This document shows positions 9,651 to 21,145 of a DNA stretch of 64,000 nucleotides, piece after piece. The notes below the pieces were generated by a model that was not told where the DNA came from, made no database searches, and saw nothing but the letters and a program-made list of their open reading frames with translations. Location: assembly GCF_003260975.1 (NCBI RefSeq), contig NZ_CP030041.1:2031001-2095000 (forward strand), in the 5' to 3' direction. Numbering within the stretch: the first letter of the stretch is position 1; every line of letters begins with the position of its first letter. Position numbers and translations under genes: made by a program. The DNA is from Echinicola strongylocentroti (GTDB taxonomy: Bacteria > Bacteroidota > Bacteroidia > Cytophagales > Cyclobacteriaceae).

Positions 9651-12600
9651 TTACTTTACTGCCTCTTTAGACTTACGGGATTCTCTCTCCTTGTCACTAG
9701 AAGAAGAAAGCCTCTCGTATTCCTCTTTGGATCCCACGATGATGTGCTGGAAGTCTCGTTGTCCCGTACCTGCTGGGATAAGATGCCCAACAATTACGTT
9801 TTCTTTCAAGCCCAACAACTCATCTCGCTTACCTCGGATGGCTGCTTCACTCAAGACTTTGGTAGTCTCCTGGAAGGAAGCCGCAGAGATAAAGCTCTCT
9901 GTACCCAAAGATGCCGCGGTGATACCTTGAAGTGTTGGTTTGGATACGGCAGTTTCCGCATCTCTCACCTGAACAAGCTTAAGGTCCTTACGCTTCAAGC
10001 TGGAGTTTTCGTCACGAAGTCTTCTAGAAGTGATGATCATTCCTGCTTTTAGGGTCGCTGAATCACCTGGATCCATTACGACCTTCTTGTCTAGGATATT
10101 GTCGTTTTCTTCTCTGAAAGCCCATTTATCTACCACTTGTCCTTGTAGGAAGCCTGTATCACCGGCATCCAAGATCTCTACTTTCTGCATCATCTGGCTT
10201 ACGATCACTTCGATATGCTTATCGTTGATCTTCACCCCTTGCAGACGGTATACTTCTTGGATCTCATTCACTAGGTATTCCTGAACAGCCGTAGGGCCTT
10301 TGATGGAGAGAATATCATTTGGAGTGATGGCTCCATCAGAAAGTGGCTCGCCAGCTCTGATAAAGTCATTTTCCTGTACCAAGATGTGCTTGGACAATGA
10401 TACCATATAACGCTTCTTCACTCCGTCTTTTGACTCGATGAAGATTTCTCTGTTACCTCTTTTGATGCCGCCATAAGTTACGACACCGTCTATTTCAGAA
10501 ACCACCGCAGGATTGGACGGGTTACGCGCTTCGAACAGCTCTGTTACCCGTGGTAGACCACCAGTAATATCACGGGTCTTACCTACAGAACGAGGAATCT
10601 TCACCAATATTTGTCCAGATTTCACTTTATCACCCTCTTCTACTGCCAAGTGCGCTCCTACAGGAATGTTATAGCTCTTGGTTTCGTCACCGTAGTTCAC
10701 GACTACCGCTGGGTTTTTGGTTTTATCTTTGGTATCGATGATTACTTTTTCTTTGTATCCCGTCTGATCATCGGCAACCTCCTTAAAGGTCACCCCTTCA
10801 ATAATGGACTCAAAAGAAACCTCACCGTCAAATTCGGAAAGTATCACGGCATTATAGGGATCCCAAGTACAAAGGGAATCTCCTTTGCTGATCTTCTGAC
10901 CATCTTTTACGTTCAGAATCGCACCATAAGGAACGTGGTTTGAAGCCAGCGTCTTACCTGATTTGGCGTCATTGATCTTGATCTCTCCTGATCGGCCCAT
11001 CACCACTGCTACTGGATCACCATCTTTGTTAGTAGTATTGATAAACCTGAATTCTTCTTCAAATTCTACAACACCATCAAATTTGGCATTGATACTCGCT
11101 TCAACGGAAATGTTAGATGCAGTACCCCCTACGTGGAAGGTTCTCAAGGTAAGCTGTGTACCTGGCTCACCAATAGATTGGGCAGCGATAACACCAACTG
11201 ATTCTCCATTTTGGACCGCATTGCCACTTGTCAGGTTACGACCATAGCACTTGGTACATACACCTCTTCTGGATTCACAGGTCAAAACAGACCTGATCTC
11301 CACTTCTTCCACTGCTGATTCATCTACTTTCTTGGCCAGCTCATCGGTGATTTCTTCTCCAGATTGAATGATTACTTCCTCTGTAAGTGGATCCACTACA
11401 TCATGTACTGAAACCCTACCCACAATTCGTTCAGAAAGTGGCTCTACGATTTCGTCATTGTCTTTCAGTGCTTGTACTACAAGCCCCCTCAACGTACCAC
11501 AATCCTCTTCTGACACGATCACATCCTGCGCTACATCCACCAATCTTCTGGTCAAATACCCGGCATCGGCAGTTTTCAAGGCCGTATCGGCAAGACCTTT
11601 ACGGGCACCGTGTGTAGAGATAAAGTACTCCAATACATCCAGTCCTTCCTTAAAGTTGGACAGAATCGGGTTTTCGATAATCTCTCCAACAGAACCTTGG
11701 AGGTTTTTCTGCGGCTTCGCCATCAATCCCCTCATTCCGCCTAGCTGACGAATCTGCTCTCTCGAACCCCTCGCACCGGAGTGCATCATCATATAAATGG
11801 CGTTAAAGCCTTGCTTATCCTCCTCCATCTGCTTCATTAGGATATTTGTCAGATTGGAGTTGGTTCTGGTCCAGATATCAATTACCTGGTTGTACCGCTC
11901 GTTATCAGTAATCAGTCCCATCAAGTAATTGTTCCATACTTGATCTACCTCTTCTTTTGCTTTGGTGATCAATGGATCCTTATCACTTGGGATAATCACA
12001 TCATTCAGCCCCATGGACAATCCTCCCGAATAGGCCATCTGGAAACCAAGATGCTTAATATCATCCAAGAACTGAGCACTTCGTGCGATACCACATATTT
12101 TTACTACCTCGGCAATAATTTGCTGAAGTTTCTTTTTGGTCAATAATTCGTTGACAAACCCAACTTGTTCAGGAACAAATTGATTAAAGATCAACCTACC
12201 GGCTACGGTTTCTACTACCTTGTCTACCAATTCACCATTGGCTTCCCTTACTTTTACCTTACACTTGATATGTGCGTGTTGGGAGATGACCTTTTCGTTA
12301 AGGGCAATGATAACATCCTCTTCACCGTAGAAAGTCATTCCTTCACCAGCTACAGGCTCTTCCTCTGTAGTCCTTTTCCCCTTGGTTACGTAATATAGCC
12401 CCAATACCATATCCTGAGAAGGTACAGTAATAGGCGCACCATTAGCAGGGTTAAGGATATTGTGGGAAGAAAGCATCAAGGTCGATGCCTCCAAAATGGC
12501 CTCATGACCAAGCGGCACGTGAACAGCCATCTGGTCACCGTCAAAGTCGGCGTTAAAGGCCGTACACACCAATGGATGCAGCTGGATCGCTTTTCCTTCG

Positions 12601-14006
12601 ATCAATTTCGGCTGGAAAGCTTGAATACCCAGCCTGTGAAGCGTAGGAGCTCGGTTAAGCAATACGGGGTGTCCTTTCAATACATTTTCAAGGATATCCC
12701 ATACCACCGGATCTTTACGGTCTACAATCTTTTTGGCGGATTTCACTGTCTTCACAATGCCTCTTTCGATCAGCTTTCTGATAATAAAAGGCTTGAAGAG
12801 TTCTGCGGCCATGTTCTTAGGCAAACCGCACTCGTGAAGCTTCAGTTCTGGACCTACCACAATAACAGATCGTCCGGAATAATCCACACGCTTACCAAGT
12901 AAGTTTTGACGGAAACGCCCTTGCTTACCTTTCAGCATGTCAGACAGCGATTTCAGTGCTCTATTTCCATCCGACCTTACGGCATTCACCTTTCTGGAAT
13001 TATCAAACAGGGAATCAACCGCTTCCTGAAGCATACGCTTCTCGTTACGAAGGATTACTTCTGGAGCTTTGATATCAATAAGTCGCTTTAGACGATTGTT
13101 ACGGATGATCACCCTTCTGTATAGATCATTAAGGTCAGATGTGGCAAATCTACCACCATCCAAAGGTACTAATGGACGAAGCTCTGGTGGAATCACCGGC
13201 ACCATTCTCACTACCATCCATTCTGGACGGTTTTCGATCCTAGTTCTGGCATCCCTAAATGCTTCTACCACCTTCAATCGCTTCAACGCCTCAGCTTTTC
13301 GCTGTTGGGAAGTATCAGTAGCTGCTTGGTGACGAAGGCTGTAAGAAAGGTCATCCAGATCCAATCTTGACAATAGCATCTCAATGGCCTCAGCCCCCAT
13401 TTTTGCGATGAACTTATTCGGATCATCGTCATCGAGCATTTGGTTTTCCTTTGGAAGCTTGTCCATGATATCCAAATACTCATCCTCTGTCAAGAAATCA
13501 AGATATTGCAGACCATCTTCGGCCTTGATACCCGGATTGATAACAGCGTATCGTTCGTAGTATACAATTTGATCCAGTTTCTTGGTAGGAAGACCTAGCA
13601 AGTAACCTATTTTGTTAGGAAGGGATTTAAAATACCAAATATGTGCCACAGGAACGACCAATTCGATGTGTCCCATTCTTTCGCGGCGCACTTTCTTTTC
13701 GGTAACCTCAACCCCACATCTATCACAAATGATACCTTTATATCTTATGCGCTTGTATTTTCCACAATGACATTCCCAGTCTTTGACAGGTCCAAAAATC
13801 CGCTCACAGAAAAGACCGCCCATTTCAGGCTTGTACGTCCTGTAATTGATGGTTTCTGGCTGGGTCACCTCGCCATGAGAGCTATCCAGGATGGATTCCG
13901 GAGAAGCCAAACTAATAGTGACTCTGGAAAAGTCGTTGTTTAGTTTTTTATTTTTTCTGAACGCCATAATTTGTTTTGTGCTTATGTGAAGGGCCTCACG
14001 GCCCAA
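9651..14006 (-). CDS. rpoC: DNA-directed RNA polymerase subunit beta'
   Basis: This 1451-residue protein is the beta' subunit of RNA polymerase, which carries the catalytic magnesium. The active-site motif [12 protein letters not shown] is at about residues 484-495. The N-terminal zinc ribbon is [42 protein letters not shown] (about 58-100). The second zinc site ([14 protein letters not shown]) and the trigger-loop/bridge-helix region ([23 protein letters not shown]) are intact. The C terminus has a charged tail ([18 protein letters not shown]). It starts 11 nt after rpoB and is not fused to it. Confidence 0.98.
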   Translation of the reverse strand: MGREALHISTKQIMAFRKNKKLNNDFSRVTISLASPESILDSSHGEVTQPETINYRTYKPEMGGLFCERIFGPVKDWECHCGKYKRIRYKGIICDRCGVEVTEKKVRRERMGHIELVVPVAHIWYFKSLPNKIGYLLGLPTKKLDQIVYYERYAVINPGIKAEDGLQYLDFLTEDEYLDIMDKLPKENQMLDDDDPNKFIAKMGAEAIEMLLSRLDLDDLSYSLRHQAATDTSQQRKAEALKRLKVVEAFRDARTRIENRPEWMVVRMVPVIPPELRPLVPLDGGRFATSDLNDLYRRVIIRNNRLKRLIDIKAPEVILRNEKRMLQEAVDSLFDNSRKVNAVRSDGNRALKSLSDMLKGKQGRFRQNLLGKRVDYSGRSVIVVGPELKLHECGLPKNMAAELFKPFIIRKLIERGIVKTVKSAKKIVDRKDPVVWDILENVLKGHPVLLNRAPTLHRLGIQAFQPKLIEGKAIQLHPLVCTAFNADFDGDQMAVHVPLGHEAILEASTLMLSSHNILNPANGAPITVPSQDMVLGLYYVTKGKRTTEEEPVAGEGMTFYGEEDVIIALNEKVISQHAHIKCKVKVREANGELVDKVVETVAGRLIFNQFVPEQVGFVNELLTKKKLQQIIAEVVKICGIARSAQFLDDIKHLGFQMAYSGGLSMGLNDVIIPSDKDPLITKAKEEVDQVWNNYLMGLITDNERYNQVIDIWTRTNSNLTNILMKQMEEDKQGFNAIYMMMHSGARGSREQIRQLGGMRGLMAKPQKNLQGSVGEIIENPILSNFKEGLDVLEYFISTHGARKGLADTALKTADAGYLTRRLVDVAQDVIVSEEDCGTLRGLVVQALKDNDEIVEPLSERIVGRVSVHDVVDPLTEEVIIQSGEEITDELAKKVDESAVEEVEIRSVLTCESRRGVCTKCYGRNLTSGNAVQNGESVGVIAAQSIGEPGTQLTLRTFHVGGTASNISVEASINAKFDGVVEFEEEFRFINTTNKDGDPVAVVMGRSGEIKINDAKSGKTLASNHVPYGAILNVKDGQKISKGDSLCTWDPYNAVILSEFDGEVSFESIIEGVTFKEVADDQTGYKEKVIIDTKDKTKNPAVVVNYGDETKSYNIPVGAHLAVEEGDKVKSGQILVKIPRSVGKTRDITGGLPRVTELFEARNPSNPAVVSEIDGVVTYGGIKRGNREIFIESKDGVKKRYMVSLSKHILVQENDFIRAGEPLSDGAITPNDILSIKGPTAVQEYLVNEIQEVYRLQGVKINDKHIEVIVSQMMQKVEILDAGDTGFLQGQVVDKWAFREENDNILDKKVVMDPGDSATLKAGMIITSRRLRDENSSLKRKDLKLVQVRDAETAVSKPTLQGITAASLGTESFISAASFQETTKVLSEAAIRGKRDELLGLKENVIVGHLIPAGTGQRDFQHIIVGSKEEYERLSSSSDKERESRKSKEAVK

Positions 14007-14017
14007 TAAGATCTAAT

Positions 14018-17000
14018 TTAGTCGAGTGTGATTTCTAGTGCCAAACCTCTTAGTTCATGAACCAATACATTGAATGATTCAGGAATATTCGGTTTTGGAA
14101 GGTTTTCACCTTTTACTATTGACTCGTAGGCCTTGGCTCTACCAATCACATCATCAGACTTCACAGTAAGTATTTCTTGAAGCACATGGGAAGCACCAAA
14201 GGCCTCCAGTGCCCAAACCTCCATCTCTCCAAAACGCTGACCACCAAACTGGGCCTTACCACCAAGTGGCTGCTGCGTAATAAGAGAGTATGGACCAATA
14301 GATCTTGCGTGCATCTTATCATCCACCAAGTGACCCAGCTTCAGCATATAGGCAATTCCTACTGTCACTGGCTGATCAAACTGCTTACCGGTAAGCCCAT
14401 CAAACAGGTATGTCCTGCCAAACGATGGTAAGCCCGCCTTATCAAGTTCTGCTGCTACCTCTTCGGTAGTCGCTCCGTCAAATATTGGTGTTGCGTATTT
14501 CTTGTTCATCTTCTCTCCTGCCCATGCCAATACAGTCTCAAATATCTGACCGATGTTCATACGGGAAGGCACCCCTAACGGGTTAAGAACGATGTCCATT
14601 GGGGTTCCATCTTCCAGGAATGGCATATCTTCATCACGAACGATCTTGGCAATGATACCTTTGTTTCCGTGACGACCTGCCATCTTATCACCCACTTTAA
14701 GTTTACGCTTTTTGGCTACGTACACTTTTGCAAGTTTTACAATACCCGCTGGCAATTCGTCCCCTACTTCCAGGGTAAAGCGGTCTCGCTTAAACCTACC
14801 TGAAATTTCATTTCTCGTATTGGTATAATTCTTAACCAATTGTTGGATCAAACTGTTCGTATGCTCATCATTCGTCCAGTCATCCAAAATAATATCGGAG
14901 ATCAAATTGGCTTCCTCAGGAACATTGTAGTTACTTTCATCCCTGTAAGGGTTCTTGGCAGGGAAGAGATTGTTCTCAATGTTTTGGTGGTTAAATTTCA
15001 CACCTTTGCTGATTATTTCATCTCCAAACTTATGTTTCACACCTTGAGAAGTCATCCCGTCCAAGATGCTCACTAGTTTATTGATCATCTTAGCCCTTAC
15101 TCCAAGCAGCTCTTTAGTATATGACTGCTTCAACTTTTCTACTTCAGCCTTGGCTTTGGCACGAAGCTCCTTGTCTTTCTTGGGGCGTGAGAACAGCTTT
15201 GTCTCTATAACCACACCGTTTAGGGAAGGAGATGCTTTTAGTGAGGCATCTTTTACATCACCTGCTTTGTCACCGAAGATCGCTCTAAGAAGCTTCTCTT
15301 CAGGTGTGGGATCAGTCTCCCCTTTTGGCGTGATCTTTCCGATAATGATATCTCCTTCTTTCAGCTCAGCACCGATACGGATAATTCCATTTTCATCGAG
15401 GTTTTTCACTGCCTCTTCGGATACATTAGGGATTTCAGAAGTCAATTCCTCTTCACCACGTTTGGTATCCCTTACTTCAAGTTGGAACTCCTCTACGTGT
15501 ATGGAAGTAAAGATATCTTCTCTTACCACCCGCTCGGAAATTACAATCGCATCCTCAAAGTTATAACCTTGCCACGGCATGTAAGCCACTTTTAGGTTTT
15601 TACCCAAGGCCAGCTCGCCTTGATTAGTAGAATATCCCTCTACCAATACTTGCCCCTTGGTCACACGCTGTCCATTCAACACCAATGGTGTCAAGTTGAT
15701 CGTGGTGTCCTGGTTGGTCCTTCTGAATTTGATCAAGTCATAAGACTTGTACTCGTCACTGAAGTTGACCAACAGTTCATCATCGCTAAGGTCATACTTA
15801 ATGACTATTTTCTTCGCATCCACAAAATCTACCACACCATCTGCTTCAGCGATAATCAATGAACGCGAATCCACAGCTGCCTTCGCTTCCAGACCGGTAC
15901 CTACGATAGGCGACTCGGCTTTGAGAAGCGGTACGGCCTGACGCTGCATGTTGGATCCCATCAGGGCACGGTTAGCATCATCATGCTCCAAGAAAGGAAT
16001 CAGGGAAGCTGCCACAGATACAATCTGGTTAGGCGCCACATCCATATAACTGATTTCCTTAGGCTCAAGAACAGGGAAATCACCTTCATAACGCGCTTTA
16101 ACACGGTCATTTACGAAAGTTCCGTCGTCCTCTAGCGGTGCATTGGCCTGTGCAATGTTATTATTGTCCTCTTCTTCTGCTGTCAAGAATACGATATCAT
16201 CGCTTTCCATACCAGCTTTGCCTTCTCTCACTTTTCTATATGGCGTCTCCAAGAAGCCCATGGAGTTCACTTTGGCATGCACACACAAAGAAGATATCAA
16301 ACCAATATTAGGTCCTTCTGGAGTTTCAATGGTACATAAACGACCATAGTGTGTATAGTGAACATCCCGTACTTCAAATCCAGCTCTTTCACGAGAAAGA
16401 CCTCCTGGTCCCAAAGCGGACAACCTACGCTTGTGCGTAAGTTCTGCAAGTGGGTTAGTCTGGTCCATAAACTGAGAAAGCTGATTGGTACCAAAGAACG
16501 AATTGATTACCGACGACAGCGTCCTGGCATTAATCAGGTCTACCGGCTTAAAGTCCTCGTTATCTCTTACGTTCATTCGTTCCCGGATAGTCCGTGCCAT
16601 TCTGGCAAGACCTACTCCGAACTGGCTATATAATTGCTCACCCACGGTCCGTACTCGCCTATTGCTCAAGTGGTCAATATCATCCACTACTGCCTTGGAG
16701 TTGATCAGTCCGATCAGGTATTTTACAATGTTAATAATGTCTTCGGTCGTAAGAACTATTTTCTCGGCCTCTATATCGAGTCCTAGCTTTTTATTGATTC
16801 TGTAACGACCTACTTCACCAAGATCATATCGCTTGTCAGAGAAAAACAATCCATGGATTACTTCTCTGGCCGTGGACTCATCTGGTGCTTCAGTATTTCT
16901 TAACTGACGATAGATTACCTCTACTGCCTCTTTTTCAGAGTTGGAATTATCCTTCTGAAGCGTATTATAGATAATAGAATAATCAGCGATATTCACATCA

Positions 17001-17893
17001 TCCCTATGTAAGATGACACTCTTCGCTCCTGAATCTAGGATCAACTCAATATCTTCCTCACTAAGGACAGAATCACGCTCTAACAGCACTTCGTTTCTAT
17101 CGATAGAAACTACCTCACCAGTATCCTCATCTACAAAATCTTCTACCCAAGTACGGAGGACACGAGCTGCAAGCTTTCTGCCTACGATCTTTTTAAGATT
17201 GGTCTTATTGGCTTCTACTTCTTCAGAAAGCCCAAACAAATCGAGGATAGCTTTATCAGAACCATAACCAATAGCTCTCAAAAGCGTGGTTACTGGGAAT
17301 TTTTTCTTTCTGTCAATGTATGCATACATGACATTGTTGATATCCGTCGCAAATTCAATCCAAGACCCTTTAAAAGGGATAATCCTGGCAGAATAAAGCT
17401 TGGTACCGTTGGTGTGCTTACTCTGGGCAAAGAACACCCCTGGAGACCTGTGTAGCTGGGATACGATTACCCTTTCGGCACCGTTTATGACAAACGAGCC
17501 TTTTTCGGTCATGTAGGGAAGGTTCCCTAAGAATACTTCCTGCTCGATTGTTTCAAAATCTTCATTGTCCTCATCAGAGCACAGTAAGCGAAGTTTTGCC
17601 TTCAATGGAACAGAGTAAGTCAATCCTCTGTCGATACATTCACCCACACTATATTTAGGCGGATCTACGGTATAATCAATAAATTCAAGTGTAAAGTTCT
17701 CTCTGGAATCACTTATGGGGAAATTTTCAGAGAACACCTTGAAAAGCCCATCCTGTCTCCTCTTTTCTGCGGGAGTATCCAATTGGAAAAAATCCTTGAA
17801 TGATTGTAACTGGATATCGAGGAAATCCGGATAGTCTTTGACCACCTTAATAGATGAGAAACTTTTCCTTTCGGTTTGATTCTGGATAGCCAA
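14018..17893 (-). CDS. rpoB: DNA-directed RNA polymerase subunit beta
   Basis: This 1291-residue protein is the beta subunit of RNA polymerase. The rifampicin-binding cluster ([28 protein letters not shown], around residues 470-500) looks wild type. Conserved catalytic-region motifs [30 protein letters not shown] and the C-terminal [36 protein letters not shown] are present. It lies downstream of rplL across a 154-bp gap with two hairpins, and 11 nt before rpoC. Confidence 0.98.
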   Translation of the reverse strand: MAIQNQTERKSFSSIKVVKDYPDFLDIQLQSFKDFFQLDTPAEKRRQDGLFKVFSENFPISDSRENFTLEFIDYTVDPPKYSVGECIDRGLTYSVPLKAKLRLLCSDEDNEDFETIEQEVFLGNLPYMTEKGSFVINGAERVIVSQLHRSPGVFFAQSKHTNGTKLYSARIIPFKGSWIEFATDINNVMYAYIDRKKKFPVTTLLRAIGYGSDKAILDLFGLSEEVEANKTNLKKIVGRKLAARVLRTWVEDFVDEDTGEVVSIDRNEVLLERDSVLSEEDIELILDSGAKSVILHRDDVNIADYSIIYNTLQKDNSNSEKEAVEVIYRQLRNTEAPDESTAREVIHGLFFSDKRYDLGEVGRYRINKKLGLDIEAEKIVLTTEDIINIVKYLIGLINSKAVVDDIDHLSNRRVRTVGEQLYSQFGVGLARMARTIRERMNVRDNEDFKPVDLINARTLSSVINSFFGTNQLSQFMDQTNPLAELTHKRRLSALGPGGLSRERAGFEVRDVHYTHYGRLCTIETPEGPNIGLISSLCVHAKVNSMGFLETPYRKVREGKAGMESDDIVFLTAEEEDNNNIAQANAPLEDDGTFVNDRVKARYEGDFPVLEPKEISYMDVAPNQIVSVAASLIPFLEHDDANRALMGSNMQRQAVPLLKAESPIVGTGLEAKAAVDSRSLIIAEADGVVDFVDAKKIVIKYDLSDDELLVNFSDEYKSYDLIKFRRTNQDTTINLTPLVLNGQRVTKGQVLVEGYSTNQGELALGKNLKVAYMPWQGYNFEDAIVISERVVREDIFTSIHVEEFQLEVRDTKRGEEELTSEIPNVSEEAVKNLDENGIIRIGAELKEGDIIIGKITPKGETDPTPEEKLLRAIFGDKAGDVKDASLKASPSLNGVVIETKLFSRPKKDKELRAKAKAEVEKLKQSYTKELLGVRAKMINKLVSILDGMTSQGVKHKFGDEIISKGVKFNHQNIENNLFPAKNPYRDESNYNVPEEANLISDIILDDWTNDEHTNSLIQQLVKNYTNTRNEISGRFKRDRFTLEVGDELPAGIVKLAKVYVAKKRKLKVGDKMAGRHGNKGIIAKIVRDEDMPFLEDGTPMDIVLNPLGVPSRMNIGQIFETVLAWAGEKMNKKYATPIFDGATTEEVAAELDKAGLPSFGRTYLFDGLTGKQFDQPVTVGIAYMLKLGHLVDDKMHARSIGPYSLITQQPLGGKAQFGGQRFGEMEVWALEAFGASHVLQEILTVKSDDVIGRAKAYESIVKGENLPKPNIPESFNVLVHELRGLALEITLD

Positions 17894-17984
17894 GGCAGTA
17901 TATGTTTATAGTGATAATAAATAACTGAATGCGGCAATTTCCGCTTAGAATAGTGCAATTTTAAAACTGTGCACAAACAGGAAA

Positions 17985-18043
17985 AGACCTGACTTAAAAG
18001 TCAGGTCTAATCAATAACCTACATCTTATTAGATGAGGTTATT
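17985..18043 (-). terminator. Tandem hairpins between rplL and rpoB (attenuator-like)
   Basis: Read on the minus strand, the first stem (AATAACCT with AGGTTATT, 18013-18043) comes 5-40 nt after the rplL stop. A second 9-bp perfect stem (AGACCTGAC with GTCAGGTCT, 17985-18008) then ends in TTTTCC. I see no consensus promoter between these and rpoB, so readthrough must occur. The arrangement resembles the rplL-rpoB attenuator of Escherichia coli. Confidence 0.7.
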
Positions 18044-18047
18044 CAAA

Positions 18048-18425
18048 TTATTTAAGCTCTACTTCAGCACCAGCTTCCTCAAGTTGTTTCTTAAGTGCTT
18101 CTGCTTCGTCTTTTGCAATACCTTCTTTGATAGCCTTAGGAGCACTGTCTACTACTTCTTTAGCTTCCTTAAGACCAAGGCCGGTCAATTCCTTAACCAA
18201 TTTCACTACTGCAAGTTTTTGACCACCAGCAGCTTTAAGAACTACATCGAAAGAAGATTTTTCTTCTTCACCAGCACCTTCACCAGCACCACCAGCTACC
18301 ATTACTGGAGCAGCTGCAGCAGCAGGTTCGATACCATACTCTTCTTTCAATATTTCGGCTAATTCACTAACCTCTTTAACAGTCAAGTTAACTAACTGCT
18401 CAGCGAATGCTTTAAGATCTGCCAT
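18048..18425 (-). CDS. rplL: 50S ribosomal protein L7/L12
   Basis: This 125-residue protein is the stalk protein L7/L12, present in several copies and recruiting translation GTPases. It has the N-terminal dimerisation helices ([26 protein letters not shown]), the Ala/Gly-rich hinge (about residues 35-54), and the C-terminal domain KTSFDVVL-type through [25 protein letters not shown]. The order L11-L1-L10-L12 is canonical. It lies 53 nt after rplJ. Confidence 0.98.
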   Translation of the reverse strand: MADLKAFAEQLVNLTVKEVSELAEILKEEYGIEPAAAAAPVMVAGGAGEGAGEEEKSSFDVVLKAAGGQKLAVVKLVKELTGLGLKEAKEVVDSAPKAIKEGIAKDEAEALKKQLEEAGAEVELK

Positions 18426-18478
18426 TGTATTATTATTTAAAATTAACTGATTTTTTTACTTAATTGATTTGAATGATA

Positions 18479-19015
18479 TTATGCTTCTTTTTCAGAAAGA
18501 GTCTTAACAAGCCCTGCCAATGTATCCTGTCCACTCTGTAGTGCAGAGATAACGTTTTTGGCTGGAGATTGAAGCAATCCGATAACTTCTCCCAATAGTT
18601 CCTCTTTGGATTTCAAAGCGGCCAGCATATCGAGATTGTTTTCTCCAATCACCAAATCGCTGTCTATGGAAGCGGCTTTAAAGCCCGGTCTAGCTTCTTT
18701 TGTACCTGATTTCTTTCTGTAGTCTTTGATGACTTTTGCAGGTAAATTTGCCGTTTCTGCAGCAAAGATAATTCCCGAAAAGCCTTTAAGAACACTATCT
18801 AATTCTGAGAAGTCTGCGTCAAGATTATCCAGAGCTTGTTTGATAAACGTGTTTTTATAAACACGGTACTCAACTCCATTTTCATAACACATCCTTCTGA
18901 AAGTATTTACCTGAGCAACGGTGAAACCTGATGCATCTGTGATATAGAAATGCGGAGTTTCTTTGAATTTCTCGGTAAGACTTTCGATTATTGCTTTCTT
19001 TTCCTCTCTAGTCAT
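18479..19015 (-). CDS. rplJ: 50S ribosomal protein L10
   Basis: This 178-residue protein is L10, the base of the L7/L12 stalk. It begins MTREEKKAIIESLTEKFKETPHFYITDASGFTVAQVNTFRR and ends with a helix that holds L12 dimers (SALQSGQDTLAGLVKTLSEKEA). It lies 2 nt after rplA and 53 nt before rplL. In other bacteria L10-L12 represses its own translation; I see no clear leader site here because the upstream gap is only 2 nt. Confidence 0.97.
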   Translation of the reverse strand: MTREEKKAIIESLTEKFKETPHFYITDASGFTVAQVNTFRRMCYENGVEYRVYKNTFIKQALDNLDADFSELDSVLKGFSGIIFAAETANLPAKVIKDYRKKSGTKEARPGFKAASIDSDLVIGENNLDMLAALKSKEELLGEVIGLLQSPAKNVISALQSGQDTLAGLVKTLSEKEA

Positions 19016-19017
19016 AA

Positions 19018-19716
19018 TTAAATACCTTGAATACTCCCCTTATCAATTGCAATACCAGGAGACATTGTGCTAGATAAATGTATACTCTTGAAGTACGTCC
19101 CTTTAGAAGATGCAGGCTTCAATTTAGAAATTGTGTTGATGAGTTCTTGGGCGTTCTCTTGGATCTTATCTGGATCAAAAGAAACTTTACCTACACTTGC
19201 GTGTACAATACCGAACTTATCTACTTTAAAGTCTATTTTACCACCTTTTACTTCTTTCACCGCTTTCCCTACATCTAGGGTAACAGTTCCTGACTTAGGG
19301 TTAGGCATCAGGCCTCTTGGGCCCAGTACTCTACCTAATCTACCTACTTTTGCCATTACGTTGGGCATGGTGATGATCACATCGATATCAGTCCATCCAC
19401 CTTCGATTTTGGCAATATAGTCATCCAAGCCGACGTAGTCAGCTCCAGCTTCTTTCGCTTCTTCTTCCTTGTCCGGAGTACAAAGTACCAATACTTTTAC
19501 GTCTTTTCCGGTTCCATGGGGCAAAGCAACCACTCCTCTTACCATTTGGTCCGCTTTTCTGGGATCTACACCCAATCGGATGTCTACATCCACAGAAGCG
19601 TCAAATTTCACAGCAGTGATTTCCTTGACGATTGAAGAAGCCTCAGTAAGGGAGTACTGCTGGCTTGGGTCGTACTTAGAAAGAGCTTCTTTTTGCTTTT
19701 TTGTTAACTTAGCCAT
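19018..19716 (-). CDS. rplA: 50S ribosomal protein L1
   Basis: This 232-residue protein is L1, of the mobile L1 stalk that handles E-site tRNA. I chose the ATG at 19714-19716 ([19 protein letters not shown]). A longer frame to 19788 overlaps rplK and adds only unrelated residues. Typical blocks are [42 protein letters not shown] and the C-terminal [20 protein letters not shown]. It follows rplK by 10 nt. Confidence 0.97.
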   Translation of the reverse strand: MAKLTKKQKEALSKYDPSQQYSLTEASSIVKEITAVKFDASVDVDIRLGVDPRKADQMVRGVVALPHGTGKDVKVLVLCTPDKEEEAKEAGADYVGLDDYIAKIEGGWTDIDVIITMPNVMAKVGRLGRVLGPRGLMPNPKSGTVTLDVGKAVKEVKGGKIDFKVDKFGIVHASVGKVSFDPDKIQENAQELINTISKLKPASSKGTYFKSIHLSSTMSPGIAIDKGSIQGI

Positions 19717-19726
19717 TGTTTTATGT

Positions 19727-20170
19727 TTATTCCTCCCAAGGAGCTTTTCCTGAAACTGTGATTCCCATACTTCTTGCCGTACCTGCAACCATTTTCATTG
19801 CAGATTCTACTTTAAAGGCATTCAAGTCAGGCATTTTCACCTCAGCAATTTCTTTTACCTGATCCCAGGTCACTGAGCCTACTTTCTTCCTGTTTGGTTC
19901 CGGAGAACCTCCTTTTAGTTTCGCTGCCTCTAACAACAAATTCGCTGCCGGAGGAGTTTTGATTACGAAATCAAAGGACTTGTCAGAATAAATCGTAACA
20001 AGGACAGGTAGAAGTTGACCCATTTTTTCCTGAGTTCTAGCATTGAACTGCTTACAGAACTCCATGATGTTCAAACCCTTGGCACCAAGGGCAGGACCAA
20101 CAGGAGGAGATGGATTTGCCTGGCCACCCTTCACCTGTAATTTCAGATAACCAGTAATTTCCTTAGCCAT
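19727..20170 (-). CDS. rplK: 50S ribosomal protein L11
   Basis: This 147-residue protein is L11, of the GTPase-associated centre and the site sensed by RelA. Blocks include [53 protein letters not shown], and the C-terminal rRNA-binding domain ending [12 protein letters not shown]. It lies 3 nt after nusG and 10 nt before rplA. Confidence 0.98.
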   Translation of the reverse strand: MAKEITGYLKLQVKGGQANPSPPVGPALGAKGLNIMEFCKQFNARTQEKMGQLLPVLVTIYSDKSFDFVIKTPPAANLLLEAAKLKGGSPEPNRKKVGSVTWDQVKEIAEVKMPDLNAFKVESAMKMVAGTARSMGITVSGKAPWEE

Positions 20171-20173
20171 TTC

Positions 20174-20731
20174 CTAGTCTTGTTTTTCTACTTGCATAAA
20201 GTTTAACTCAACAGGGGTGTTTCGGCCGAATATCTTAACCATAACATTAAGCTTTTTCTTATCCTCAAACACCTCTTCTATCGTACCCGAGAAACCACTA
20301 AAGGGACCATCCATTACTTTTATGGTCTCTCCGACTATATATGGCGTATCCAGTTTCTCAGCAAACTCGTCAATCCCTTCAACCCTACCTAAGATACGGT
20401 TGATTTCTGATTGTCGTAATGGTTCAGGAGTCTTGGAAGCTCCTCCTGCGTTTGCACCTAGAAAACCGATAACACCCGGGATGCTTGTAATCACGTGATT
20501 GGCTTCACCATGGGACAAATCCGCATTAACCAAAACATAGCCAGGAAAGAAGTTTCTCTCTCTGACTCGCTTTTTGCCATTGCGCATTTCATATACTTTT
20601 TCAGAAGGTATCAATACTTCGGGAATATAATCCTCTAGTTTTTGACGGGTAATTTCATTGTCCAAATAAGATTTGGCCTTTTTCTCTTGCCCTGCTACCA
20701 CTCTGAGTACATACCATTTATGTTCTGCCAT
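20174..20731 (-). CDS. nusG: Transcription termination/antitermination factor NusG
   Basis: This 185-residue protein is NusG, which binds RNA polymerase and couples it to Rho or the ribosome. The N-terminal NGN domain begins HKWYVLRVVAGQEKKAKSYL, with NFFPGYVLVNADL and the VIGFLGANAG segment. The C-terminal KOW domain contains VKVMDGPFSGFSGTIEEV-type sequence (here IKVMDGPFSGFSGTIEEVFEDKKKL). It sits between secE (19 nt) and rplK (3 nt), the near-universal arrangement. Confidence 0.97.
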   Translation of the reverse strand: MAEHKWYVLRVVAGQEKKAKSYLDNEITRQKLEDYIPEVLIPSEKVYEMRNGKKRVRERNFFPGYVLVNADLSHGEANHVITSIPGVIGFLGANAGGASKTPEPLRQSEINRILGRVEGIDEFAEKLDTPYIVGETIKVMDGPFSGFSGTIEEVFEDKKKLNVMVKIFGRNTPVELNFMQVEKQD

Positions 20732-20750
20732 CAGTAATTGTTGATTCTAT

Positions 20751-20939
20751 TTAGAATAAATCATAAAACCATTTCATGATGTTCTCAAAGCCCAAATTAA
20801 TCAAGCCAATTACTATGGCAAAGATCAACGAGGCAACAAGAACCAGCACAGCATTGCTTTGCAATGAAGAATACTTCGGCCATGTAACCTTATTCTTCAT
20901 TTCGTCTATTGACTCTACAACAAAGTTTTTTACGTTCAT
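20751..20939 (-). CDS. secE: Preprotein translocase subunit SecE
   Basis: This 62-residue protein is the essential SecE clamp subunit of the SecYEG translocon. It has a short amphipathic N-terminal helix with the conserved EMKNKVTWPKY motif (about residues 13-23), then a single transmembrane helix (about 29-51). This one-helix form is usual outside the Enterobacteria. The neighbours tRNA-Trp and nusG support the call. Confidence 0.96.
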   Translation of the reverse strand: MNVKNFVVESIDEMKNKVTWPKYSSLQSNAVLVLVASLIFAIVIGLINLGFENIMKWFYDLF

Positions 20940-20957
20940 GTTCTATGATTTTAATTG

Positions 20958-21028
20958 CACGGGCAGAGAGATTCGAACTCCCATCAACGGTTTTGGAGAC
21001 CGCTATTCTGCCATTGAACTATGCCCGT
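20958..21028 (-). tRNA. tRNA-Trp (CCA)
   Basis: This 71-nt cloverleaf has acceptor arms ACGGGCA and TGCCCGT, discriminator G, a T-arm with GTTCGAATC, and anticodon loop CTCCAAA, giving anticodon CCA. The 3' CCA end is not encoded. It lies between tuf and secE, the usual position in this phylum. Confidence 0.96.
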
Positions 21029-21057
21029 TTTTCCCTTTTACACATCCAAAAGGAATG

Positions 21058-21089
21058 CAAAAGTAGGTATTAATATATAAAGAAACAAA
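21058..21089 (-). promoter_or_regulatory. Promoter of tRNA-Trp-secE-nusG-r-protein unit
   Basis: On the minus strand TTTG, 20 nt, then TACTTTTG fits the Bacteroidota promoter with one extra spacer base. It lies 30 nt before tRNA-Trp and directly after the tuf terminator stem, so it restarts transcription for secE-nusG-rplKAJL-rpoBC. Confidence 0.7.
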
Positions 21090-21120
21090 TGCGATCCTGA
21101 AAAACATCAGAACCGCATTT
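21087..21120 (-). terminator. Terminator after tuf
   Basis: Read on the minus strand, a stem of AAATGCG with CGCATTT plus an inner CTGA/TCAG pairing lies 25 nt past the tuf stop and is followed by TTTGTTTC. The 3' edge touches the -33 box of the next promoter. Confidence 0.65.
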
Positions 21121-21145
21121 ATTTTTATATCTTGATCAATTATGA

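Noticed and set aside
16360..16500. Possible rifampicin-resistance change in rpoB
   Set aside because: The [20 protein letters not shown] cluster has the wild-type residues at the positions commonly mutated; the Leu in place of Ile is conservative.
19717..19788. 24-residue N-terminal extension of L1
   Set aside because: It overlaps rplK, does not resemble L1, and the inner ATG at 19716 gives the standard L1 start.
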